From positions 108,933,982 to 108,997,981 of the forward strand of contig CM051457.1 of the NCBI GenBank assembly GCA_028274465.1: DNA of 64,000 bases. Reading direction: 5' to 3'. The stretch is from Plantago ovata. Its lineage: Eukaryota; Streptophyta; Magnoliopsida; Lamiales; Plantaginaceae. Positions within the stretch are counted from its first letter, which is position 1, and each line of letters opens with the position of its first letter. Both the position numbers and the translations under genes were made by a program. The notes beneath the pieces are model-generated. The model was given only the letters and a program-made list of their open reading frames with translations, did no database searches and was not told the origin of the DNA. Positions 12,281 through 22,953 of this stretch are shown in pieces.

Positions 12281-12604
12281 CTTACCTTAGAAGCACATAT
12301 TCAGAAGTTCGAATAAAGGTTTTGGAGTCGTTCAAGTGTGCAAGATTAGTGCAGTCTAGCCATTTCATCGATAACTCCTTCATACGATATTGAATCAACC
12401 TCAAATCAACGTCCACGCGTAGATAACTCAACGAGGTATCCACCGGTAGGTTATGCACACCAATCTGATAACAGATGAGCCCTATAGCTCCAGTTGAATG
12501 TGAGGAGACCCACCTGAAAATTATGCAGTTTTTGCGACCCATAGCCCATGCGTCGCTAATTTTAGCGACCCATAGCCCATGCGTCGCTAATTAGCGACCC
12601 TTAA

Positions 12605-12723
12605 GCTTTGGTCGCTAAATTAGCGACGCATGGTTATGCGTCGCTGATTTTAGCGACGCATGGGCTATGGGTCGCTAAAATTAGCGACGCATAACCATGC
12701 GTCGCTAATTTAGCGACCAAAGC
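12605..12723. repeat. Palindrome of subterminal motifs in CACTA-1
   Basis: Arms of about 57 bases meet near 12664: GCTTTGGTCGCTAAATTAGC from 12605 is mirrored by the complement ending at 12723, with few mismatches. It consists of GCGACGCATGG-type motifs in both orientations, the kind of subterminal array that a TNPA-like protein binds in En/Spm. Confidence 0.8.
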
Positions 12724-12834
12724 CCATGCGTCGCTAATTAGCGTCGCTAATTAGCGACGTATGGGCTATGCGTGCGACGCATGGTTATGCGTCCCTAATT
12801 TGCGTCACTAATTTCTATTTTTCTTGTAGTGACA

Positions 12835-13272
12835 TAACGACTTAGGCAGCTCAATTGCTGGAGGTCTTCGGATATAGCCGATCCAGTCGGCGCCAAGCGA
12901 CCTTGGTAGCTCCATTCAAGGAGGAATTGACCCAACGAGTACCTTTGCAAGAGATATGACTAACTTTATATATTCATAACTTGTGAAATAGAATTACAAC
13001 GATGACTATTTATAATAGCTAGACTGAGACAAATAATGAAAAGATAAACACTAAAGATACTACCCGATAAAGATAGACTAGGATGTCCATGGAATATTCC
13101 TGATCTTACCTTATGAGTTTACTGACACCCTAACCCTAACCTAATCTACCTAATATACACTTGGACTTAGTGCGTTGACGGACCGGGCGAGGCCCAAGGT
13201 ATCATCATATCATTTTTGAGAAAATTGAAAATCCATATTGTTCTCACATACAATACCCTAGTTAAGCGTAAC
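12835..13272. other. Repeat-like non-coding DNA right of CACTA-1
   Basis: The sequence continues that left of CACTA-1 and runs to the end of the hydroxypyruvate reductase pseudogene. No reading frame or RNA gene is seen. Confidence 0.45.
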
Positions 13273-13769
13273 CTACGAAAACAACGGCTTATTAGAGAAG
13301 AAGGCCTCTAAATTACCAATCACAATATTGAAAGAATCACACAGTGCTTCATGCGGCGTAAGTACGACGTTATCCAAGTGGAGAAGCTCCATTAGAACAC
13401 TAGGCTCATTCTCAAACACATCCAGACCAGCACCACCAAGCTCACCTTCCACCAAACGTTTAACCAACAATTTCTCATCAACGTACAAGTGCTCCACGTC
13501 CAACGTTAATGATGATTCCGTCTCTTCCTAGTGCGGCTAGTACGTCGTCATTGACAGCGTGGTATGTCTGTTGTGTTAAGGAACAACAAATGACTAGGAC
13601 ATTACAGTGAGATGCTAGTTCATGGGCAGTGGCAAAATAACTATAACGAACTGTTGTCATCTTGGCCCTGGAACTGTAAGAGATTTCACAACCGAACCCG
13701 TGCAAGCTGTTTCGCGACCTTCAGCACAATATTGCCTAGACCAAGAATTCCTATCCGCTTGCTTCCCAA
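13273..13769 (-). pseudogene. Exon 2 of an HPR3-like 2-hydroxyacid dehydrogenase pseudogene
   Basis: The minus-strand sequence begins right after a good acceptor (polypyrimidine then TTTCAG at 13770-13775) with LGSKRIGILGLGNIVLKVAKQL, then [36 protein letters not shown] and [11 protein letters not shown]. This is the NAD(P)-binding half and C-terminus of the plant D-isomer 2-hydroxyacid dehydrogenase family, closest in my memory to glyoxylate/hydroxypyruvate reductase HPR3, which reduces hydroxypyruvate or glyoxylate. The Rossmann GLGNI replaces the usual GLGxIG, frame changes occur near 13700 and 13500, and the stretch after LTPHEAL is shortened. A 5' piece of the same gene lies at 21554-21702. 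Confidence 0.8.
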
Positions 13770-15295
13770 CTGAAATTGAGAGTAGAAAATTTTGGATATG
13801 AGTTGCAGAGAACTGAGAAAGGCATAAAAAAAACCAAGTTACATGAGAAGCACCTTCATCTAAAGTACTGGCTAATGCCTTCTTCTGATCATAACTAGAG
13901 CTACTTCTAATGGCTAGTGCCTTCTTCAAACTACTTGAATCTTGAAATTGAAACTGGTACAACCCTTTGCATAACTTAACTTGTCCAATCTTCCTCAGTG
14001 TGTTTACCCAAGGAACACTCTCCTGTGTCATCATGCAACCATCTTTAGTGATAATAATGGTTAGATCATTATCAAGCACCAGTTTACTTGCAGATACTAA
14101 ATTTAACTTGAAGCCATGCACACATAAAACATTTTTAAGAGTAATTCCATTATCTATCACAATATCTCCTATATGAGATGCAACAGAAGTCAAGCTATTA
14201 GGCAACTGAACCATGCTATTTATCATTCTAACATTAGTAGTGAAATATTTCTCTGAGCATATCAGATGATGAGATGCACCAGAATCAAGTAGCCATGGTT
14301 CTGTATTGAAATTACTTAATATACCTGAAGCAAAGTTGCTGACAGGTGTTGTGTTGTTGTTGCCTCCAACAGTAGAAGAATCTGGCTTGTCTTGCTTCTC
14401 TGCATCTGCTAGGAGCCTCTGCAACTTGTCAACTTGTTCTGCAGTGAAGATAACACTCTTCTCACTGTCACTCTCAGAGTACACATTAGCAGCCTGGTGA
14501 TAAGTGTTCTTTCCTCCTCTAGCACCTCTTCCTCTTGCTCTTCCATTGTAACCACCCCTTGGACCTGCATAGTTCCTTTGGTAGGACTCAGGATAGCCTA
14601 CAAGCTTGAAGCAGTTCTCAGGGTTGTGGTTGTTCATCCTGCAAGTTGGGCACCACATGTCCTTCTTGTCCGTCCTTTTCATACCCACACTCATCACAAC
14701 TGGTTCTTGAGCAGCAGGAAGAAAGCTTGATCTTGTCAATCTCTGTGTTTCCTCTTGAACAATGAAAGAGTATGTCTCATCCAGAGATGGCAGTGGCTTT
14801 GTCATGATGATTTGCCCAATGATGCTTTCATAGCCATCAGTTAGACCCATCAAGAACTTGAAAATCTTCTTGTGGTCATACATTGTCTGCATCTGCTTGG
14901 TAACTTCACATTTCCATTCCTTGCAGGTACATGAGGGAATAGGCTGATAGTCTTTTAGCTCATCCCAGAAACCAGTGAGCTGGTTAAAGTAGTCAGCAAC
15001 ACTGTTTGAGCCCTGAATAAGTGCAAATATCTTTTGCTCTAGCTTAAAAATTCTAAGCTGATTAGGTTGAACATATCTCGGTTTTAGTTTTTCCCAAGCG
15101 TCTGCAGCGTTTTCCGCATACAGAATTGTGGTTTTGATATCATCTGAGACTGAATGTATCATCCAGCTCAAGATGAGAGTGTTATATTTGATCCATGATT
15201 TCCTGTCATCATGTCCTTCTTCTGGACATTTTAGTGAACCTTCAATGAAGGGAAGCTTGTTTCGAATGGTGAGATTCATCTTGAAAGCTCTATGC

Positions 15296-18200
15296 TGATG
15301 AACGTATTTTTGACACGTTCATCTTGTCTTTTTTACCTTCTTTTGCTATCTTTTTGCTTAGTTTTTTGGTTAGTTTTGTAGAATAGTGTCACGTTTTGTG
15401 TTTTCTGCATTTTCAGGCACTTAGGAACGAAATGGCATTTTTGGAGCTAAAAACGAGCTTTTTTTTATGGAAAATGGCCCCGTTAAAGTTCCTTGATATC
15501 CATGGCTTTGTTCGTGAGTGTTTGAGCTTCAATAAGTGTTGAGAAGGACGAGTCCAAGGCACCCGAGGGCCGGTCGTGGGCAAAAGATTGAGTTTCAAGA
15601 CAAAATTCTGCCCAGGAACCAAGCTAAGCGCTTGGAGGAAGTGAAGCAGAGCGCTTCAATTTTCAGTAGCCAAGGATTCTGGAATAGCTTGGCTGCCCCC
15701 AAGCGAAGCGCTTGCCAAGCGCTCCGCTTGGCAGCAGTTACGTTTCCGGATTTCACCTTCAAGACACAGATTTCCAGTTACTTTACAAATCCTTTGACAT
15801 TTGCAAACATTCTGAGAGAGCTTCTTGTAAGAAAATATGGTCAGAGTTACCCCTAGGGTACGCAGCGGAATTTCAAAAATTTTCTTAAAGGTTAATTGAT
15901 CATGCATATAACGTATATAATAAACACATTAATCAGAAGACTTACAATACTCCAAAATCAAGAATAGGTATTGAATCGATATGCCAATCGATGAAGTCTT
16001 CGTAATAGTCCGGTGAATCTTCTCCTTCGTCGAAGTCGAAGAAATCTGCAATACTTTGATTATCTGCAAGACAATAAAAGTTAGTTTCCAGCTCTTTGAA
16101 CCTCAACCTTGGTATCCACGGATGAACAACTTATCGGAAAGAATGCTAGGATATTCTTTATGTGGCCAAGAAGATGGGGCGGCGATTTTCCTCCGGTGGA
16201 GAGTGGCGCGCGCGGCTAGGGTATAGAGGTAGGGGAGAGCTTTTTATTTTCTCTAAGAAAGGTAGAATCATTCTCTAAGAATTCAGCATTGAAAAAGCTC
16301 TCTAATGACCTACTTATATAGCAGTCAATAGAAGCCTAAAGAAGATTCTTTTCAGACTTCATAAAGGAATAAGATTCTTTTCAGACTTCATAAAGGAATA
16401 AGAACTCTAATTCTTATTGCACAAGGAAACCAATTTAAGTCTAGATTCATTCCCAATTAAGTTAGAACTCAATTAGGAAAATCTAACTTAACCCTTGACT
16501 TCTAATATGGGAAGGAGTCGAAACTCCCTCCCATACTACTACTACACGCGGCCGGGCAAGGGGGAGTATGTGGGTCCCAATTTTGGGACCCACTTATAAT
16601 TCGAAGGCAATTCAAACTCTAAGTAGATTTTGCCCATGTGCATATATTAATTCTAAATTAATATATCCTTTCAAATCAAACCTCTATTATATTTCTAAAA
16701 TATAATCTTTAATTGTATTTACATAAAATACAATTAATCAATCAATTCAATTAATAATTTCAAATTATTAATTGAGCCACAAATAATTATAATTAATTCC
16801 AAATCAATTATAATTCATCAATCACAATTAATTCTAAATTAATTGCGATTCCATATTCAAGGATATTCAGATAAGCTGAATCACCACATAGTGTGACCCA
16901 TAAGGCCTCATTGTATTAAGCAAGTGCTACACTAGGCAACATGTAATTCCTAGACGGTTCCATTTGCAATATTAATTCATGAGGACGTTTGAGAGGTTTC
17001 TCAAAGCAAACCCTTTCGTTGTGTCTATTGCGCTCAACGCGGCGATGGTAACGTCCCTTCATCTAACTGACCCGAATGCATCTTGGATTGATGATGTGTC
17101 TATACGAATAATACATCCACGGGCGTCTTCAGTGAGTTGCTTGGTGAATCCAATATCTATTATGACTATCATAACAATATTGATACGCTGGCCAGCGGTT
17201 TAACCAATCACAACTATGAACGACTATGAGCAGTGCTCTCCTGTACTACACGTGAGAGATGAATCCTTCACAGAATCACTTATCACCCCCATTTGTATGT
17301 AGCCATAATCCTGGATTGTGTCTTGGGTCAACTGCTTATTCAGAGCTGACATCGACGGGTCCACCAAGGATATGGGGCAACAAATGTGATGATAAAGTCC
17401 TGTAAGTCCAAAGGACGACTGGCATCACTTCGACAACTTTCCGGTTCCCATAGACACTTCGGTGTAGAGTATACATCGATGGGAGTTTCCGGTGGGTACT
17501 TCCATTGTTCGGTAATCACCCTTCGAACAACTATGCGGAGTTATGGGAACGTTTCTAGATTGTCTAACAATACGTTCCGTGGCCGTGGGATCGGCTCACA
17601 CTTGCTCTAACAAGTATAACCTCCACGCATACTAGTCTCACCTGGTTCATTCAGACCCCTACATCCGAGATGAACCTCGACTAGGGAGAGTTTGGGATAG
17701 ATGATAACTCACATAGCTCCCACTATCTATGTGATCGGTCATCTATCCGAGGGGACATGTTTGATATCAATACAGACAGGAATAGAGATATGACATGTTG
17801 TATGCCTGGTGTAATATAAATATGAAAGTGATACTCAATAATCAAACAAACAAACATATATTATATTACGTTGACCTGTGTAATAGTACATATATGCCCT
17901 TAATAAGGGTTGTATGCCCTTAATAAAGACTGTCTCTAGGACATATACACTATCACTTCTAAGCCCCAATTTCAGAGAAACTCAGATTTATATTGTATTT
18001 TAGCTTTGGATTGAAGGATTTGGCATAGAATTCATCCTTTGTTTCATCTACGGAGATGTTTTCATCAATACCCACCGATTAGTGACAACTTTGGTGGTAA
18101 CATTGTATCATTATCTCTTGTCTAGTAGTTTGATTTGATGTATTCTGATTGTGATCATATGATTTAATGTCTATGTTGAGGAATATGAGTAGCTAAACTC

Positions 18201-18811
18201 CTTGTGTTGGTGGTAGAATGTAGAATATGCATGCTATGGATTACGTTTATGCTTACATGAGATTGTGATTCAATCTTGCTGCAAATTACTTTATATGATT
18301 CGTAGTTGCCTATAAAATATATTCGAATAGAGTATGTGACAAACTCGTGGTCAATGAAATCTATAGGGTTGTATGTTAGTGATTTGCAGCATGCTAGATA
18401 AATGGTGTCCGTGACAAGCACCTCTAAAGTATTGATAGTGGTCTTTTATGACGTGTGTCTTGAAAGTTACCTAGACAGGTTGCTTAGCAGACTTAGTCGA
18501 AGGTTTTACGCACTGAACGTGTGAGCATATTCGTAGTCCATGCATGTGTATTTGATTTCTACCACCGACCGCTTTCCAAACTTGATTACATCAATCTGAT
18601 TTCTTGCTTGCTTTTGTGCAAAACAATTTTCTCAAAACCACTTGAACTAGTTGACTGAATTAGCTTACAAAAACCTCAAACAAAGCCACATTAGGTCTCG
18701 AGAGAACGACACTCGGGGACAACTTGCCATTGCACTCTAGTTTGTGTAGTGATAAGTGTTCTTTGGATATTAAACAAATTTAATTGGTGAAAAAACGACT
18801 CATCATATGCC
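15296..18811 (+). mobile_element. Gypsy-type LTR fossil inside the copia gag, itself interrupted
   Basis: 15296-15850 and about 17944-18811 look like two halves of one long non-coding LTR of Ty3/gypsy type: the right part ends with GAGAACGACACTCGGGGACA (18717-18736), typical of such LTR ends. The copia gag resumes on both sides, so this LTR was inserted into it. No coding parts are seen, so it is best read as a solo LTR or fragment. A second LTR-like unit splits it. Confidence 0.55.
15838..17943 (-). mobile_element. LTR-like unit nested in the gypsy-type LTR
   Basis: About 2.1 kb of non-coding sequence, probably minus strand: read that way it starts TGTCCTAGAGACA (17943) and ends near CGCTGCGTACCC (15855-15866), phrases I associate with plant LTR or LARD-type elements. 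It includes AT-rich stretches (16640-16860). The exact ends and target duplication were not resolved. Short open stretches inside have no domain. Confidence 0.4.
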
Positions 18812-19023
18812 AGGTATGATAGTTCTTACCATCAAGCAGCAGATGGATGGCACCGGAAGTGGCATGGTCATAGTGGTGAAGGAAGTAGTGGCTCATAGGA
18901 TCTTCATAGTTGTGGCCAGTCGGAGGATCGGTTGCATTATTGTTATTCATTTGAACAGGTTAGGATGAAAAAGGTGTTTGAAAAAAGGATTGTAAAGAAA
19001 GAAAACCTAGGCTCTTGATGCCA

Positions 19024-19494
19024 TGTTAAAAGATGGAAGAACTTGGATCTTTATTACTGTAAAATGGTGGCGGCTTACAATACAGGAAACAGAGCAACTA
19101 CTCGTGCTCTTATATAGCCTATGATCGATGCCTTAGCTAGCTGAAATCGAAAATGCAAAATGTGTGAACCTTAATCGTACTATCAACTACACTCTTCATC
19201 TTTCTATTGGTTTGATTACATCATCTAATGAGACGAATTGATGAAGATAAGATCGGTGAGCTGTAAACCCTAATATGTATTGATTTGGTACTTTTCTTGA
19301 TCCGGTGTGGTTGCAGCCAGTCGTTCCATTATTTTGAAACTTTACGCCTTTGCTTCTTGGACGCTTTCTGACGAACTGCGTTTGATGCGGGCGGATTAGC
19401 ACGTCTTCGATTCGGCTCACCATAATTATGTTTCCTCTTCTTCTCTGCTAGCTTCAGGCCATCTACTTGTCGCCGTTCTTCATGATTTCTAACA
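19024..19494 (-). mobile_element. Copia LTR
   Basis: A 471-bp LTR in minus orientation. It starts TGTTAGAAATC (19494), ends CTTTTAACA (19024), and is followed by the primer-binding site at 19010-19023. The first bases of the LTR recur at 21530-21553. It sits between the pol part and the gag part of the copia fossil, which is not the order of one simple element. Confidence 0.8.
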
Positions 19495-21553
19495 CTCCCT
19501 CTCAAGGTGGGCGTGTAGGTGTTCGTAACACCCATCTTGCCAAACATAAGATCCAAGTTCTCCTCTGTTACTGCTTTTGTAAAGACATATGCTAGTTGCA
19601 TTTTTGATGAAATATGTTGAACACTTACAGTTCCATCTTCTACCTTTTCTCTTGTATAGTGGCAATCTATTTCCACATGTTTTGTTCTCTCATGAAAGAT
19701 CGGATTCTTTGTCAAGTATACCGCTGACTGGTTGTCACAGAATAGCAGCACCGGTTTCTCAATTTTGATACAAAAGTCATTGAATAGTCTTATTAACCAA
19801 ACAACTTCAAAACAAGTGTATGCTATAGCTCTATACTCAGCTTCAGCACTTATATGCTTACAACCTGTTGTTTCTTGGATTTCCAACTAATCAATGAGCC
19901 TTCATACAAAACACAATATCCAGTAGTTGATCTTCTACTAAAAATACATCCTCCATGATCAGAATCAGAATAAGCAATGAGTTTTTCATCTGGTTCTGCA
20001 TTGAAAAGCAGTCCATTACCTATATTGTTTTTGAGATATCTAACTATTCTTAATAAACCTGTCATGTGTGTGATAGTTGGTTTCTCCATGAACTGACTCA
20101 TTATCCCAACTCCATAAGATATATCAGGTCTAGTGATTGTTAGGTAAATCAACTTCCCAACAATCTTCTATATCTCAGTGGCTCTCTCATTAGTTATTTC
20201 TCTGAATCTTTTCCATCCTCAAAAGGTTTCATTTTATGATTTTGTTCTATTTGGCTTACTGCAGGTCTGCATCCTAGTAAGCATGTCTCTTCTAGAATCT
20301 CTGAAGTGTACTTTCTCTGAGATAAATGAATCCCTTCGCTGCTTCTTGCAACTTCAAGCCCTAGGAAATATTTTCCCAAAGCTCTAACCTTGAATTCTTT
20401 CTTGATCTGAAGTTTTACTTCAGTTATATCATTGTAATTTCTCCTCCTATGATTATATCATCTACATATATCAGTATTATAATAATACCAGAGACATTGT
20501 GTCTAGTGAAAAGTGTGTATTCATTTTTGGATTGTGTAAATCCAATGTTCTTAAGAAAGGATGATAATCTTACATTCCATTGTCTAGAGGCTTGCTTAAG
20601 CCCATACAGTAATTTTTGTAATTTACACACTAATCTTTGGCCATTTTTCTCCCTCTGAATTGAGAGACCAGGAGGAATAGACATTAAATGTCCTCTTCAA
20701 GGTTTCCATTTAGAAAAGCATTGTGTATGCTAATTGATCTAGGTGCCACTTTGTTTTGGCTGCAATAGCTAAAAGTACCTTAATTGAAGTCAATTTGGCT
20801 ACTGGACTAAATGTTTCTGTATAATCTAGACCATATTTATGTGTGTAGCCTTTGGCTACTAACCTTGCTTTATATTTATCTATTTTCCCTTGAGAGTTAA
20901 GTTTGGTTTTAAATACAAAACAAAACATCCTATTGGCTTAACTCCCTCTGGTAATTCTATTATGGTCCAGGTTTTATTCTCTTCCAAGGCTCTCAATTCT
21001 TCTTGAATGGCCTTTCTCCAGTGCTCATACATGACTGCTTCATCATATGAGGATGGTTCATTTATGAGTGACACTTTTACTGTATATGCTTTATGTTCTT
21101 CAGATAGCCTTTCATAGCCCAAGTACATGTTTAAAGGATAAATTGTGCTTTCTCTAGATGCATTGTTTGATCTAGGTACTCTGTATTGATGAAAACCTTT
21201 AAGGTTCTTTGATATCTGCACTTCTCTAGTTGATCTTCTCAATTGTTTCTCTTGTACTGGACTTTGAGTGAGTACTTGCTCACTCCCTCTTAATTCTGTG
21301 TTATTGAATTCATCATTCACTTCTTCTGTATCATTAAATGTTTCTTGGCTATCTGGTGAATCATGCAGCATTTCATTGTCTATTTGATCATTTCCATTAT
21401 GATCAGTTTCATTATTTTCCTCTCTAAGTATCTCAGCATCTTCATTCATAGTGTTTAGGGTTTTACTTTTTATTTGTTCTTCATCAAATATTTCTGCAGA
21501 TGTGAATGTTATTCCCTTGGTTGCTTGCCGCCGTTCTTCATGATTTCTAACAT
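19495..21553 (-). mobile_element. Ty1/copia fossil: pol part (RT and RNase H)
   Basis: A minus-strand copia pol remnant. In order: the tail after integrase with an acidic linker (from about 21500), reverse transcriptase (21000 to about 20200, with [20 protein letters not shown] and the YVDD box near 20460), and RNase H (about 20000-19560, with SAEAEYRA and CDNQSA). It is followed by the LTR at 19024-19494. It begins at 21553 with a short stretch identical to the LTR start, directly after exon 1 of the HPR3-like pseudogene. It is broken, with several breaks, and probably of moderate age. Confidence 0.85.
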
Positions 21554-21702
21554 GGCATGAGTTTGGATGAAAGATTCCGTCCAGAGCCGCGAGTCGTAGG
21601 CTTTGAGAATGTTGAACTTGGTGATGAACTGGACTTCGTTGTCTTTAATATTTGAAGATTTTGGGAGGACCTAAAACCACCAGCTTGCGGGTGTAGGTCC
21701 AT
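21554..21702 (-). pseudogene. 5' piece of exon 1 of the HPR3-like pseudogene
   Basis: On the minus strand, ATG at 21702-21700 is followed by RKLVVLGPPKIFKY in a neighbouring frame and then DNEVQFITKFNILKAYDS and FIQTHA, the N-terminus typical of HPR3-like reductases. Frame changes lie shortly after the ATG and after FKY. The copia fossil begins at the next base (21553). The rest of exon 1, with the substrate-binding part, is missing, and exon 2 lies at 13273-13769. The gene was therefore hit in exon 1 and has decayed. Confidence 0.7.
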
Positions 21703-22953
21703 TCTTGTGTTGTAACAAAAATAGATTATGAGTTCTCGAATTCAAATGGAGAAATAATTTTTTCTGGACTTACTGTATATGTTAATAAATTAAGTATAAG
21801 AAATAAATTGCAATAAGTTTTGGAGGGTTAACGAAGCAAAATTACGTGAAAAGTTTGATGAAAATATTAAGCTTCAATTATGAAGGAAGATTCATGAGAA
21901 CACGTTTTGAACCATCGATCTATTCACGTCATCACGTGTTGGTTATAGTAGGGGTGGGTTCTCCATGTGAATTGCCACGTACTTCGGCAAGTCATTCAAT
22001 TCTCCGACCATTTCTAGATAATACTATTTGATTTGGTAGGGGTGAATGCGGGAAGGGAAGGTGTAGTTGATGAGCGATTGATTCTCAGATATTTTTTCTT
22101 CGAGCTATATATGACTATCTTCCGCATCATTTGACTTTGCTTTTTGTCTATTATTTAAATGTCTGCAACCATTCTAATATAATCCCAACATTTATTATCT
22201 TCGTGGCTACTATAAATGACTTTTGCATCGGTCGTGTTGTGTTGATCTTTCTGTTTGAATGGAATAATTTGTACGTATGTTTTGCTAGTACAGTAGTACT
22301 GTTTTGCAGCTAGCTTGTGCTGTGTTTTTCTATATATACAATGATGATAGCATATGTTGTTTTATATATGTTTTTCATTAGGACCGTTATGCCAGTCGAG
22401 CCTAACAAATACTTGGCTTGGCTTGTTGATTGAAGCTATACAGCTTCACCTGAATATCCACAGTTTGCTGCTTCAGATACATTGTTAGCTAGTTTAACTG
22501 CATTTCTTCTGAATGCTAACCTCGTCAAAATTCAAGGCTCAACACTTTCCTCTGTTCTCGCCTCTTTTACGCCATCCGCATTGAGATCCCACAGCCGAGT
22601 TAGTCCTTCAGAAATATCAAATATGTCATGCATGGTTGTGTGTTCCCTGCAAATACTGATGACTCTTAACCTCCATATATAGGCTCCATTCTAACATTTG
22701 TTAGACCATTAGTATTCATTTCATCTATAAGTTCGCCGAGTGTGTAGAGAGAGAGGTCAAATGCACACAATGATTTATGCAGGTTTATGGTTTTCTTTTA
22801 CTCACAGAGTGATGAGTCTGGTCTGGTGATTGAATGTGCAAATTTAAATTACATTCATCACTAAACAAGTAGATATCTGAAAACATTATCAGTTTCATTT
22901 ACAAAGCAGAGTTATAAATGCATTTATTATGAAATGATTTTTACATCTTACAA
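21703..22953. other. Intergenic DNA between the HPR3-like and CYP704 genes
   Basis: No gene recognised. It should hold the former promoter of the HPR3-like pseudogene (transcribed leftwards) and the 3' UTR of the P450. Short open stretches at 21846-22031 and 22482-22682 show no domain. Confidence 0.5.

Larger units (their letters stand above)
11514..12831. mobile_element. CACTA-1: non-autonomous CACTA (En/Spm) transposon
   Basis: A 1318-bp element that starts CACTACAAGAAAAA at 11514 and ends TTTTTCTTGTAGTG at 12831: matching CACTA inverted ends. A 3-bp target duplication ACA flanks it (11511-11513 and 12832-12834), as the superfamily makes. Both subterminal zones are packed with a motif GCGACGCATGG or its complement (11540-11665 and 12540-12800). 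No transposase is encoded; the inside holds a tRNA-like stretch and a patch of LTR-like sequence, so it is a deletion or capture derivative mobilised in trans. Confidence 0.93.
13790..19023 (-). mobile_element. Ty1/copia fossil: gag-protease part with PBS, interrupted
   Basis: A minus-strand copia remnant. From the LTR at 19024-19494 the order is a primer-binding site complementary to initiator tRNA-Met (19010-19023), the start of gag (about 18980-18812), an inserted block of other LTR sequences (about 15296-18811), and then gag and the protease start (15290 to about 13850). Family marks are the copia gag core, a CCHC knuckle (CRMNNHNPENCF) and the protease motif DSGASHH. It is broken and incomplete. 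It abuts intron-like sequence of the HPR3-like pseudogene, so it lies within that gene. Moderately old, to judge by the later insertion it has received. Confidence 0.85.

Noticed and set aside
15838-17943. Precise borders and a 5-bp target duplication for the nested LTR-like unit
   Set aside because: Several TG/CA choices are possible and none gave matching flanks, so the borders are approximate.
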